From Frankia alni (lineage in GTDB: Bacteria; Actinomycetota; Actinomycetes; Frankiales; Frankiaceae): a stretch of DNA of 35,949 nt. Every line of letters starts with the position of its first letter. Within the stretch, counting starts at the first letter, position 1. Both the position numbers and the translations under genes were made by a program. The stretch is from positions 1 through 35,949 of the forward strand of contig JAMFSN010000038.1 of assembly GCA_026225295.1 (NCBI GenBank), read 5' to 3'. Shown here in pieces: positions 1 through 7,821 of the stretch. The notes under the pieces were generated by a model that was given only the letters and a program-made list of their open reading frames with translations, made no database searches and was not told the DNA's origin.

Positions 1-130
1 AAGTGGTAGCGTCACCGCAGCGCCCAGCGCCGGCTGACCCCGCCACGTACCGGTCCGGCCCCGAACCAGGCGCAGCCGGCGGGCCCAGCGGGCGCTGCGC
101 CGCCCGCTGATGATGCCGACCGCTGTCCGG

Positions 131-294
131 TCGGTGACCGTCATCGTCCCCGGACGGTGGATCTTCGTTGGCGCTGACAACTGCAGCCCGGAGGTGGCCT
201 CCGGTCGGGGACTGTCATCGTCCCCGGACGGTGGATCTTCGTTGGGGCTGCCAGTCCCGGCTCGGGAGGTGGTCGCCGGCCGGGTGTCATCGTC
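131..294 (+). repeat. 74-bp period degenerate direct repeat
   Basis: The 32-base block at 140-171 (starts GTCATCGTCCCCGG, ends TTCGTTGG) is repeated exactly at 214-245, a 74-bp period. A truncated third copy (GTCATCGTC) starts at 286. Sequence between the cores is only loosely conserved. The core matches the dispersed intergenic element also seen at 4458-4475 (minus orientation) and 30513-30530. Confidence 0.75.
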
Positions 295-693
295 TGTGCG
301 TTCTATGGCCGCCGCTGACGGTGCCAACCCGCGGCCCACCCCGACCCCACCGGCCTCGGCCCCGGCTGCCAGGGCAAGTGGCAGCGTCACCGCAGCGCCC
401 GCCGCGCGTTGAGACGGTCAGGATGCGGTTCTGGGGCGGGGTGTCAGGGTGAGCGGGTGTCGGTGGTCCGTTGACGCTGCCGCCCGCCCGCCCGGGGTTG
501 AGGGTTTCCGGTGATGGCGTGGATGTCATAGATGGTGCGCCGCCGGTGGCGCGTTGACGTTGCCGGCCTGCGGGTGGGTCGGGTGTGGCGATGCTCCGTG
601 GGCAGAGGTCCGCGTGAGCGGTCCATCGGGTGCGCGCTGACCCGCCCAGATCGTGGGACGACCGGGCCGGACCCGGGCCGCACGACCGGGCCC

Positions 694-728
694 GACCCGG
701 CCAACCCGACCCGGCCAACCCGGCCGGG
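694..728 (-). terminator. 14-bp tandem repeat and GC hairpin after valS
   Basis: GACCCGGCCAACCC occurs twice in tandem (694-707, 708-721). Within it CCCGGCC (710-716) pairs with GGCCGGG (722-728) around a 5-base loop, five bases beyond the valS stop on the minus strand. The stem is strong but has no U-tract, so this is at best an actinobacterial-style terminator. Function is inferred. Confidence 0.4.
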
Positions 729-733
729 CTGAG

Positions 734-3364
734 TCAGGCGGTGGTGGAGGCGGCGAGGTCGACGGTGACGGTGAGGTCACCGGTATCGGGCCGGAAGCTC
801 AGCACCTGGATGCCGCCGGCCGACCGGAGATCCGACGCGGCCCGCTCGACCAGGGCGACGATGTCGGGCGAGCCCGACACCACGACCGCGGCCGCTTCCG
901 CCTTCATCGACAGCTTGGCTTCGGACTTGGCCCGCCGCACCGCCGAAAGAGCCACCGCGACCGCCTCGACCAGCCGGGGGGCACCGTCATCGGCCAGCTT
1001 GCGGACGTCCGCGGCCTCCGGCCAGCGGGCCTGGTGCACGGAACCCTCCTGCCACCACGACCAGACCTCTTCGGTGACGAACGGCAGCACCGGCGCGAAC
1101 AGCCGCAGCAGCACCGACAGGGCCGCGGCGAGGGTGGCGCGGGCCGAGGCGGCGTCGGATTCGCCGACCGACCCGTACGCGCGGAGCTTGACCAGCTCGA
1201 CGTAGTCGTCGCAGAAGCGCCAGAAGAACGACTCGGTGATCTCCAGCGCCCGGGTGTAGTCGTAGTTCTCCAGCGCGCCGGATGCTCCGTCGACCACCTC
1301 GGCCAGCGCGGCGAGCAGCGCCTTGTCGAGATCCCGGGTGATGGCGGCCGGGTCGACGGTCCGGCTGTCGGCCGCGCCGAGCCCGAGGATGAACTTGCTG
1401 ACGTTCAGGATCTTGATCGAGAGGCGGCGCCCGATCTTCATCTGCTTCGGGTTTTTCTCGTCGAACGCGGTGTCGGTGCCCGGCCGGCCGGAAGCCGCCC
1501 AGTAGCGCACGGCGTCCGAGCCGTGCGCCTCGAGCAGCGCCAGCGGCGTGACGACGTTGCCCTTCGACTTCGACATCTTCTTGCGCTCCGGGTCCAGGAT
1601 CCACCCGGACAGGGCGACGTTCGACCACGGCACCGTGCCGAACTCGAGGTGGCTGCGCAGCACCGTGGAGAAGGTCCAGGTCCGGATGATGTCGTGGCCC
1701 TGGGGGCGCAGGTTCATCGGGAAGACCTTCGCGAACAGCTCCTCGTCGGCCGCCCAGCCGCCGGCGATCTCGGGGGTCAGTGACGACGTGGCCCAGGTGT
1801 CCATGACGTCGGGATCGCCGACGAATCCACCCGGCTCGCCGCGCTGCTCCGCCGTGTAGCCGGGGGGAAGGTCCGACGACGGGTCGACCGGCAGGGTGTC
1901 CTCGGTCGGGATGATCGGCGCGTCGTAGCGGGGGTTGCCGTCGGCGTCGAGCGGGTACCAGACCGGGAACGGGATGCCGAAGAACCGCTGCCGGCTGATC
2001 AGCCAGTCGCCGGTCAGGCCCTCGACCCAGTTCTCGTAGCGGGCCCGCATGTACGGCGGGTGCCAGGCCATCTCACGACCCCGGGCCACCAGCTCGGCCC
2101 GCAGCCCGGCGTCCCGCCCGCCGTTGCGGATGTACCACTGGCGGGTGGTCACGATCTCGAGCGGCCGGTCGCCCTTCTCGTAGAACTTGACCGGGTGGAC
2201 GATCTTGCGCGGCTCGCCGCGCAGCGCGCCGGCCTCACCGAGCTGGGCCAGGACCCGCTCGCGGGCCGCGAACACCGTGCTGCCGGCGAGCTCCGCGTAG
2301 GCCGCGCGCCCGCCCGGCGCGGTGATGTCGGCCGGCGCCTCGGCCAGCAACCGACCGTCCCGCCCGACGACCGGGCGGGTCGGCAGGTGCAGCTCCCGCC
2401 ACCAGATGACGTCCGTCAGGTCGCCGAAGGTGCAGATCATGGCGATGCCCGACCCCTTGGCCGGGTCGGCCAGCCGGTGGGCGAGGACGGGAACCTCGAC
2501 GCCGAACACCGGCGTGCGGACCGTGGTGCCGAACAGCGGCTGGTAGCGCTCGTCGTCCGGGTGGGCGACCAGCGCGACGCAGGCCGGCAGCAGCTCGGGC
2601 CGGGTGGTCTCGATGACCACCGAGGGGTCGGCATCAGCGTCGGCAGCATCGGCGCCGCCGGACCGGGCGAACGCGATCGTGTGGTAGGCCGACGGCCGCT
2701 CGCGGTCCTCCAGTTCGGCCTGGGCGACGGCGGTGCGGAACGTGATGTCCCACAGGGTCGGCGCCTCGGCCAGGTAGGCGTCACCGCGACCGAGGTTGCG
2801 CAGGAACGCGCGCTGGGCGGCGGTCCGCGAACGGTGGTCGATGGTGGCGTAGGTCTGCGACCAGTCGACCGAGAGCCCCAACCGCCGCCAGACCGACTCG
2901 AACGCCTTCTCGTCCTCGGCGGTCAGCTTCTCGCACAGCTCGACGAACGTGCGCCGCCCGATCGGGAGCTGATCCTTGCCGGGCTTGCCCGGCGGGACGA
3001 AGTCCGGGTCGTAGGGCAGCGACGGGTCGCACCGCACGCCGTAGTAGTTCTGCACCCGCCGCTCGGTCGGCAGCCCGTTGTCGTCCCAGCCCATCGGGTA
3101 GAAGACGGCCTGGCCGCGCATCCGCTGGTAGCGGGCGATCACATCGGTGTGGGTGTAGGAGAAGACGTGGCCGACGTGCAGCGACCCCGAGACGGTCGGG
3201 GGCGGGGTGTCGATCGCGTAGATCCGCGAGCGCTCGGCCGTCCGGTCGAACGCGTAGGTGCCCTGCTCGCCCCATACCGCGGACCAGCGGGCCTCGATCC
3301 CGTCCAAGGTCGGCTTCTCGGGGATCGGATGCGCGGATTCGCCCGCGCCGGTTGCAGTCACCAC
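734..3364 (-). CDS. valS: Valyl-tRNA synthetase, archaeal-type (type 2)
   Basis: 876-residue class I aminoacyl-tRNA synthetase that charges tRNA-Val and edits mischarged threonine in the cytosol. The HIGH-type motif is HVGH at about residues 63-66 and the KMSKS loop is intact at about residue 595, followed by an anticodon-binding domain. The segment around residues 92-110 reads GWDDNGLPTERRVQNYYGV, the form typical of the archaeal/rickettsial subfamily (HAMAP type 2); the usual bacterial enzyme has a GTDHAGIATQ-like sequence there. The start is GTG at 3364 (a second GTG follows directly). TAGGAT at 3371-3376 lies 6 bases upstream, so the mRNA may be leaderless. It is transcribed divergently from the inositol-phosphatase gene. 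Identity is secure; the subtype call rests on memory of the motif. Confidence 0.96.
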   Translation of the reverse strand: MVTATGAGESAHPIPEKPTLDGIEARWSAVWGEQGTYAFDRTAERSRIYAIDTPPPTVSGSLHVGHVFSYTHTDVIARYQRMRGQAVFYPMGWDDNGLPTERRVQNYYGVRCDPSLPYDPDFVPPGKPGKDQLPIGRRTFVELCEKLTAEDEKAFESVWRRLGLSVDWSQTYATIDHRSRTAAQRAFLRNLGRGDAYLAEAPTLWDITFRTAVAQAELEDRERPSAYHTIAFARSGGADAADADADPSVVIETTRPELLPACVALVAHPDDERYQPLFGTTVRTPVFGVEVPVLAHRLADPAKGSGIAMICTFGDLTDVIWWRELHLPTRPVVGRDGRLLAEAPADITAPGGRAAYAELAGSTVFAARERVLAQLGEAGALRGEPRKIVHPVKFYEKGDRPLEIVTTRQWYIRNGGRDAGLRAELVARGREMAWHPPYMRARYENWVEGLTGDWLISRQRFFGIPFPVWYPLDADGNPRYDAPIIPTEDTLPVDPSSDLPPGYTAEQRGEPGGFVGDPDVMDTWATSSLTPEIAGGWAADEELFAKVFPMNLRPQGHDIIRTWTFSTVLRSHLEFGTVPWSNVALSGWILDPERKKMSKSKGNVVTPLALLEAHGSDAVRYWAASGRPGTDTAFDEKNPKQMKIGRRLSIKILNVSKFILGLGAADSRTVDPAAITRDLDKALLAALAEVVDGASGALENYDYTRALEITESFFWRFCDDYVELVKLRAYGSVGESDAASARATLAAALSVLLRLFAPVLPFVTEEVWSWWQEGSVHQARWPEAADVRKLADDGAPRLVEAVAVALSAVRRAKSEAKLSMKAEAAAVVVSGSPDIVALVERAASDLRSAGGIQVLSFRPDTGDLTVTVDLAASTTA

Positions 3365-3508
3365 GTAACAATCCTACGGACTGCGGGCGGAGTCACAGCC
3401 GCGCGGCACCCCTTGATCCGGTCCCGGTTGGCACGATGGGCCCATGAGCAAGCCCGAGGCCGCCGACGGTGCGACAAAACCACGATCGCACCGCCCCGGG
3501 TCGAGGGT

Positions 3509-4345
3509 ATGAGCGACCTGCCGGAGCCGGGCGAACTGCTGGCCCTGGCCACCACCGTCGCCCGGGAGGCCGGTGACCTGCTGCTGCGGGGGCGGCTCGG
3601 GCACGTCGAGGCGGCGGCCACCAAGTCCTCGCCGACCGACGTGGTGACCGCGCTCGACCGGGCGTCCGAGGAGCTGGTCGGCCGACGGTTGCGGACCGCC
3701 CGGCCGGACGACGGCATCCTCGGCGAGGAAGGTTCCGACGACGCCGGAACCAGCGGCGTCCGCTGGGTGGTCGACCCGCTGGACGGCACCGTCAACTACC
3801 TCTACCGGCTGCCGAACTGGGCCGTCTCGATCGCGGCCGAGGTGAACGGCCAGGTGGTCGCGGGGGTCGTGCACGCCCCCGCGTTGGGCGTGACCTACAC
3901 GGCGGCGCTCGGGGAAGGCGCGTTCCGGTCGGCCTTCCCCGCGTCGGGCGCCGACCCGCACCCGACCCGGCTGACCGGCTCGACCGAGACCGATCTGTCG
4001 CGGTCGCTGGTCGCCACCGGATTCGGGTACGGCGCCGAACGCCGGGCCGCCCAGGGGGCGGTTCTGGCCCGGGTGCTGCCCCGGGTCCGGGACATCCGCC
4101 GGTTCGGAGCGGCCGCGCTGGATCTGTGCGCCGCCGCCGAAGGGTCCCTGGACGCGTACTACGAGCGCGGTCCCCACCTGTGGGACTGGGCGGCCGGCGG
4201 GATCGTCGCCACCGAGGCCGGCCTGCGCCTCGGCGGGCTGCACGGCCGGGCGGAATCGGTCGACCTGGTGGTGGCCGCCCCGCCGGCCCTGTTCGGCCCG
4301 CTGCACGACCTGCTGGCCGCCGACCCGCCGGCCGACCGCGACTGA
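3509..4345 (+). CDS. Inositol monophosphatase family protein (SuhB/HisN-like)
   Basis: 278-residue Mg2+-dependent sugar/inositol phosphatase. The metal site is visible: GEE at residues 72-74, DPLDGT at 89-94 and WDWAAG with the third Asp at 226, followed by EAG. Family members dephosphorylate inositol 1-phosphate, histidinol phosphate or similar small phosphates; the sequence alone does not decide which. In the syntenic M. tuberculosis block suhB (Rv2701c) occupies a comparable place. ATG 3509 was chosen because the open frame upstream lies inside the valS antisense. A 22-codon ORF (3444-3512) ends in ATGA over this start, so translation may be coupled to it. GAGGG sits just before the ATG but is very close. 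Confidence 0.85.
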   Translation: MSDLPEPGELLALATTVAREAGDLLLRGRLGHVEAAATKSSPTDVVTALDRASEELVGRRLRTARPDDGILGEEGSDDAGTSGVRWVVDPLDGTVNYLYRLPNWAVSIAAEVNGQVVAGVVHAPALGVTYTAALGEGAFRSAFPASGADPHPTRLTGSTETDLSRSLVATGFGYGAERRAAQGAVLARVLPRVRDIRRFGAAALDLCAAAEGSLDAYYERGPHLWDWAAGGIVATEAGLRLGGLHGRAESVDLVVAAPPALFGPLHDLLAADPPADRD

Positions 4346-4693
4346 GCCGGCCGGGGCGTCCCGCAAGCCCGGTCCGTTCCGTTTCCGGAGGCCCGGCCCG
4401 TTCCGGCGGTCCGGTCGGGTTCCCGGCGGGGTTGGCATGGTCGGCGTAGGCCCTGGCGCGCCGGGACGATGACACGCGATGGCGGGCCCGGGAGCGTCGG
4501 TGTCAGCGGGCGTGGGGACGTTCCCGGACGCGGACGGGTCCGGCCGGTTGGGCGAGTGGCTGGGTCAGCGGGCGCCGAATCTCCGTTGAGGCTGACACGA
4601 ATCTTGCGCTGACTCTGCCGTTCCCGCCGGGCCACGTTCCGGCCGGTGCGATTCCCGGCGGTCGGCAGCCGGGCATCAGTCCAGGCGGCCCGT
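4346..4693. other. Convergent intergenic region with repeats
   Basis: This 348-bp gap separates the convergent ends of the phosphatase and gamma-carbonic anhydrase genes. No gene-like frame is visible. It contains a minus-oriented copy of the dispersed intergenic element at 4458-4475, two related GTCAGCGGGCG blocks near 4502 and 4565, many TTCCGG-type short repeats, and the duplicated 3' end of the carbonic anhydrase gene at its right edge. No clear U-tailed terminator is seen. Confidence 0.55.
4458..4475 (-). repeat. Dispersed intergenic element, copy
   Basis: On the minus strand this reads GTGTCATCGTCCCGGCGC, which differs by one base from GTGGCATCGTCCCGGCGC at 30513-30530. Its core also matches the 140-171/214-245 repeat. 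All copies lie outside genes. Confidence 0.6.
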
Positions 4694-4707
4694 TCAGTCC
4701 AGGCGGC
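4677..4707 (-). repeat. Tandem duplication of the carbonic anhydrase stop region
   Basis: CAGTCCAGGCGGC occurs at 4677-4689 and 4695-4707, an 18-bp period. The right-hand copy encodes the last codons (RRLD and TGA) of the gamma-carbonic anhydrase. Because 18 is a multiple of three, the left copy puts a second in-frame TGA after the first. Confidence 0.8.
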
Positions 4708-5212
4708 GCAGCTTCTCGCGGAACTGCTTGCCGTTCTCGACGTAGAAGGCCGCCCCCAGCTCGATCACGCCGTCGGCCACCGCGTTGAGCCGCATCTTGG
4801 CCGGCACCCCCAAGGCCATGGCCTTCGACGGAACCTCGACCCGGTCGCTCACCACGGCGTTCGCTCCCACCAGCCCGCCGGCCCGGACGACGGCCTGGTG
4901 TAGGACGACCGAACCGGACCCGACCAGGGAACCGTCCTCGATGGTGCAGCCCTCGAGATGGACCAGGTGTCCGATGACGCACCCGTCGCCGACCACCGTC
5001 GGGTATTCGGCGGTCGTGTGGATGACGGTCCCGTCCTGGATCGAGGTGCGGGCTCCGATCCGGATCTCGCCGTGGTCGCCCCGCAGCACGGCCTGGGGCC
5101 AGATGGTCGACTCCGGGCCGATCTTCACGTCGCCGATCACGGTCGCGTCGGGGTGCACGTACGCCGAGGGGTCAATCACCGGCACCCGGTCACCAAGCGC
5201 GTAGACAGCCAC
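4694..5212 (-). CDS. Gamma-class carbonic anhydrase-like hexapeptide protein
   Basis: 172-residue left-handed beta-helix protein of the gamma-carbonic anhydrase/acetyltransferase-like group (PaaY, YrdA, Cam). It should form trimers with a metal at each subunit interface. The expected metal-ligand pattern is present: RGD...IRIGARTSIQDGTVIH, then VIGHLVHLEGC, giving the three His ligands. Imperfect I-G-x-x-T hexapeptide repeats run through about residues 20-135. Reversible CO2 hydration is the textbook role, but many members have no measured activity. The start is GTG 5212 with GGGAGGAG 5 bases upstream (5218-5225). It follows the aldehyde dehydrogenase gene on the same strand after 176 bp containing a hairpin, so it probably has its own promoter. 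Confidence 0.9.
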   Translation of the reverse strand: MAVYALGDRVPVIDPSAYVHPDATVIGDVKIGPESTIWPQAVLRGDHGEIRIGARTSIQDGTVIHTTAEYPTVVGDGCVIGHLVHLEGCTIEDGSLVGSGSVVLHQAVVRAGGLVGANAVVSDRVEVPSKAMALGVPAKMRLNAVADGVIELGAAFYVENGKQFREKLRRLD

Positions 5213-5337
5213 CGTTTCTCCTCCCACTCCCCGGTCAACCAGTCGCCGGTCACCCGGTCGCGGGTCCCATCTTCCCAGCCGGGGGCGCGCGGTGCGGACT
5301 GTCACGCGGAGCGCTGGTTGCGCATTCAACGAGCTAT

Positions 5338-5360
5338 CCCCGGAGCGCGGCTCCGCGGGG
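5338..5360 (-). terminator. Hairpin downstream of aldehyde dehydrogenase
   Basis: CCCC-GGAGC (5338-5346), loop GCG, then GCTCC-G-c-GGG forms a stem with one bulge, 28 bp beyond the dehydrogenase stop on the minus strand and followed by the relatively AT-rich GATAGC. It probably ends the dehydrogenase transcript before the carbonic anhydrase gene. Confidence 0.5.
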
Positions 5361-5388
5361 GGCACCGACTCGCAGCGGGCGCCGATCC

Positions 5389-6897
5389 TCAGCGGGAGTG
5401 GACGAGCCGGGCCAGCTTCTTGGCTATCGCGACGGCCGGGCCGCGGCGGCGGAACGACATCAGCTCGATCGGGGAGGAGAACTGCTGCACGGCGATCGTC
5501 TTGACCCAGGCGAACTCGCGCAGCCCGTCCGCGCCGTGGACCCGCCCGAAGCCGGACCGGCCCACCCCGCCGAACGGCGCCCCACCGGCCGCCGCGAACG
5601 CCATCACCGAGTTGACCGACGTCATCCCGGTCCGCAGGCGGCGGGCGATCTCGACGCCCCGCGAGCGCGAGAACACCGCCGCGCCCAGTCCCAGGTCGCT
5701 GGCGTTCACCCGGGCGACGGCCTCGTCGATGGTCGCGACCCTGGCCACCGTCAGCAGCGGGCCGAACGTCTCCTCGGTGTTGGCCGGGGCGTCCTCGGGC
5801 ACGTCGACCAGCACGATCGGGTCGATGAACGGCGCCCGGATCGATTCCAGCCCGCCGACCACGGCGGTCGCCCCCCGGGCCAGCGCGTCGGTCACGTGCC
5901 GACGGACGACGTCGACCTGGGCCGGCATGACCATCGGCCCGTAGGCGGCCGGTTCCGGACCGCCGGCCCGGATCTCCGCCGCCCGGGTCGTCAGCGCGGA
6001 CAGGAAGGCGTCGTAGGCCGGCTCGGTGACGTAGATCCGTTCGATGCCGACGCAGGTCTGGCCGGCGTTCCCGAGCCCCGACCACAGGGCGGCGTCCGCG
6101 GCCGCCCCGACGTCGGCGTCGTCGTCGACGATCAACGCGTCCTTGCCGCCCAGTTCCAGGACCAGCGGGGTGAGCTTCTCGGCGCAGGTGGCCATGATCC
6201 GGTGCGCGGTGTGTTCCGACCCCACGAACGACAGCTTCCCGAGGCCGGCCGAGCTCAGGGCGGCCCCGGTCTCGGCCAACCCCTGCACGACCTGCAGCAC
6301 CGGCTGTTCGGGCACGACCTGCCCGAAGGCCTCCGCCCAGAACGCGCCGACCGCCGGGGTCAGCTCACTGGGCTTGAACACGACCGCGTTGCCGGCCGCG
6401 AGCGCGCTGACCACCGCGCCCATCGGGGTGAAAACCGGCCAGTTCCAGGTGCCGATCGCCCCGACCACGCCGTACGGGCGGTACTCGACGGTGGTCCGTT
6501 GGTTCGTGGTGAGCAGCCGGCGACGCAGCCGGCGCGGTCCCAGCACATCGCGGGCGTTGTGGGCCGCCCAGTCGAGGACCTCCAGCGCACCGATGATCTC
6601 GATCGACGCCTCGCTGTGGGTCTTGCCGTTCTCGCGGTGGACGAGTTTGGTCAGTTCGTCGATGTGACCGGCGAGCCAGGCCTTCCAGGCCAGCAGCCGG
6701 GACCGTCGTTCGGCCCAGCCCAGCGCCCACCACCAGTCGGCCGCGACCCGGGCCCGTTCCACGGCCGCGGTGACCCCGTCCGGCGGGCACGACACAAACG
6801 TGGCGACGGCCTCGCCGGTCGCCGGGTCGTACGAGGTGAAGGTCGCGTCGTCGGCGATCTGTCCGGGGTGCTCCGCGGCGAGCGTCATGCGGTTCAC
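5389..6897 (-). CDS. NAD(P)-dependent aldehyde dehydrogenase, GabD2-like
   Basis: 502-residue soluble enzyme oxidising an aldehyde to its acid. Diagnostic residues: the oxyanion-hole Asn in WNWP (152), cofactor-binding FKPSE (175-179), general-base Glu in LELGGK (248), and catalytic Cys in GNAGQTCVGIERIYV (282). The GQTC-IERIYV context and the long C-terminal tail after the last catalytic-domain motif resemble mycobacterial succinate-semialdehyde dehydrogenase GabD2, but the substrate cannot be read from sequence. GTG 6897 gives residue 1; ATG 6888 (residue 4) is an equally acceptable start, as neither has a strong ribosome site. Only 31 bp separate it from the upstream DUF4235 gene on the same strand, so the two are probably co-transcribed. 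It is not part of the corresponding M. tuberculosis block as I recall it. Confidence 0.9.
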   Translation of the reverse strand: MNRMTLAAEHPGQIADDATFTSYDPATGEAVATFVSCPPDGVTAAVERARVAADWWWALGWAERRSRLLAWKAWLAGHIDELTKLVHRENGKTHSEASIEIIGALEVLDWAAHNARDVLGPRRLRRRLLTTNQRTTVEYRPYGVVGAIGTWNWPVFTPMGAVVSALAAGNAVVFKPSELTPAVGAFWAEAFGQVVPEQPVLQVVQGLAETGAALSSAGLGKLSFVGSEHTAHRIMATCAEKLTPLVLELGGKDALIVDDDADVGAAADAALWSGLGNAGQTCVGIERIYVTEPAYDAFLSALTTRAAEIRAGGPEPAAYGPMVMPAQVDVVRRHVTDALARGATAVVGGLESIRAPFIDPIVLVDVPEDAPANTEETFGPLLTVARVATIDEAVARVNASDLGLGAAVFSRSRGVEIARRLRTGMTSVNSVMAFAAAGGAPFGGVGRSGFGRVHGADGLREFAWVKTIAVQQFSSPIELMSFRRRGPAVAIAKKLARLVHSR

Positions 6898-6928
6898 GGT
6901 AGCGCGGTCCCGACCGGCCTTCGGACGG

Positions 6929-7225
6929 TCAGTCCTCGACGTGTTCCTTCATGCCCGGGGGCAGGGATCCGGTGGCCTTCACCCAGCTGCGGGCGACCGC
7001 CCGCTGGGCCGTCAGCCGGCCCACGCCGATGGCCACCCCGGAGACCACCGCCCACCCGATCGCGTCGGTCCAGCTGGTGTCGGGATGCGTCGGATCGACC
7101 GGCGGCCCGTGCTTGCGCACCTTGACGAAGGTCTTCGTCACCGCCTTGCTGGCCAGCGACCCGGCCACCGCCGCGGCGGCGCCGCCGATCACCTTCCACC
7201 CGAGCTTGGAGATCGGATTGGCCAC
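6929..7225 (-). CDS. DUF4235 family small membrane protein
   Basis: 98-residue protein recognised as DUF4235 from its layout: N-terminal SKLGWKVIGGAAAAVAGSLASKAV (one hydrophobic segment), a polar linker with a DP-x-x-PDTSWTDAIGWAVVSG motif, and a second hydrophobic segment running into a basic AQRAVARSWVKATG tail. Two membrane passes are likely. Function is unknown for the family. The start is GTG 7225, chosen for GGGAG five bases upstream; the longer frame to 7306 would begin in the repeat region. It is probably co-transcribed with the downstream aldehyde dehydrogenase. Confidence 0.8.
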   Translation of the reverse strand: MANPISKLGWKVIGGAAAAVAGSLASKAVTKTFVKVRKHGPPVDPTHPDTSWTDAIGWAVVSGVAIGVGRLTAQRAVARSWVKATGSLPPGMKEHVED

Positions 7226-7295
7226 GGGTGCTCCCTGGTGATCGTCCTCCGGGCGGCGGGTCGCCGATCGGATGGTGGCGGGCGGGTCCCGACCA

Positions 7296-7390
7296 GCTTG
7301 CCCCACCGGCCACGCCGGAACCGTCAGCTTGCCCCCGGCGGCGCCGGAATCGTCAGGTCCCCCCGGGCGGCGCCGGAATCGTCAGCTCGG
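7296..7390 (-). repeat. 29-bp tandem repeat, three copies, containing the DUF3093 stop
   Basis: Three successive units end in TCA at 7324-7326, 7353-7355 and 7382-7384 (period 29 bp). The second and third units match at about 25 of 29 positions; the first is more diverged and a base longer. On the minus strand each TCA is a TGA, and the one at 7382-7384 is the DUF3093 stop. The array fills much of the gap to DUF4235. Confidence 0.85.
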
Positions 7391-7804
7391 CGCGGGACGC
7401 CCCAGCGCGGCGGCCAGTTCGGTCGGCCGCCGGCTCGACAGGACCCAGACCGGGCCGGCGGCGGAGCGGACCCGGACGCCCGAGCGGATCCAGCCGCGCG
7501 TCCGGGCCGGCGTTCCCGGCACGAGCGCGAGCCGGACGTCGGGCAGCACGTCCACCCCGGTGACGGCGGTCAGGGCCAGGGGTGACCCGTCGCCGACGGT
7601 CAGCCCGGCGTCGGTGACCGTCAGCCGGGCCCGCCCCCACAGATAGAGCAGGTACTCGAGGAGCGCGAAGACCCCGATGTAGAGAGCGGCGGTCGCCGGG
7701 ATGCCGCTCAGGTAGGCGGCCGGGTAGCTGGCCGCGATCGCGGTGAACCCGGCGGCCCACAGATGCCAGAGCCGGGGCACCACCAACCGCTCCTCATATC
7801 GCAC
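7382..7804 (-). CDS. DUF3093 family membrane protein
   Basis: 140-residue protein of the actinobacterial DUF3093 family (M. tuberculosis Rv2698 equivalent), function unknown. Residues 11-32 and 38-58 are hydrophobic and probably form two membrane helices. The rest is a small basic/hydrophobic domain carrying the family's pattern around [15 protein letters not shown] and a WxLSSRRPxELAxAL ending. The neighbour is dut, divergent, as in mycobacteria. The start is GTG 7804; GATACT (7811-7816, minus strand) lies 6 bases upstream, so leaderless initiation is possible. Its stop lies in a 29-bp tandem repeat. Confidence 0.85.
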   Translation of the reverse strand: MRYEERLVVPRLWHLWAAGFTAIAASYPAAYLSGIPATAALYIGVFALLEYLLYLWGRARLTVTDAGLTVGDGSPLALTAVTGVDVLPDVRLALVPGTPARTRGWIRSGVRVRSAAGPVWVLSSRRPTELAAALGRPAPS

Positions 7805-7821
7805 AGTGCCAGTATCGCCCC
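7805..7821. promoter_or_regulatory. 17-bp divergent gap DUF3093/dut
   Basis: Only 17 bp separate the GTG of DUF3093 from the first GTG of dut. The centre, AGTATC/GATACT (7811-7816), can serve as a -10-like element for the minus gene. On the plus strand the fit is poor. If dut really starts at GTG 7921, the promoter region is 116 bp instead. Confidence 0.35.

Larger units (their letters stand above)
1..733. other. Repeat-rich intergenic region, no convincing gene
   Basis: No reading frame here looks like a protein: the translations are short, Pro/Arg/Gly-rich shadows with no motif. The DNA instead holds several repeats. A 25-bp sequence at 1-25 recurs at 376-400 with one mismatch. A 32-bp sequence at 140-171 recurs identically at 214-245, and its first 9 bases appear again at 286-294. 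A 14-bp unit is duplicated at 694-721. It lies downstream of valS (minus strand). A gene running in from the left edge cannot be excluded but I see no sign of one. Confidence 0.6.

Noticed and set aside
110-718. Overlapping frames on both strands in the left-end region
   Set aside because: Low-complexity translations, no motif, no ribosome site, and they cross the DNA repeats.
7296-7390. Possible CRISPR array
   Set aside because: The three 29-bp units are contiguous, without unique spacers, and no cas gene is present.
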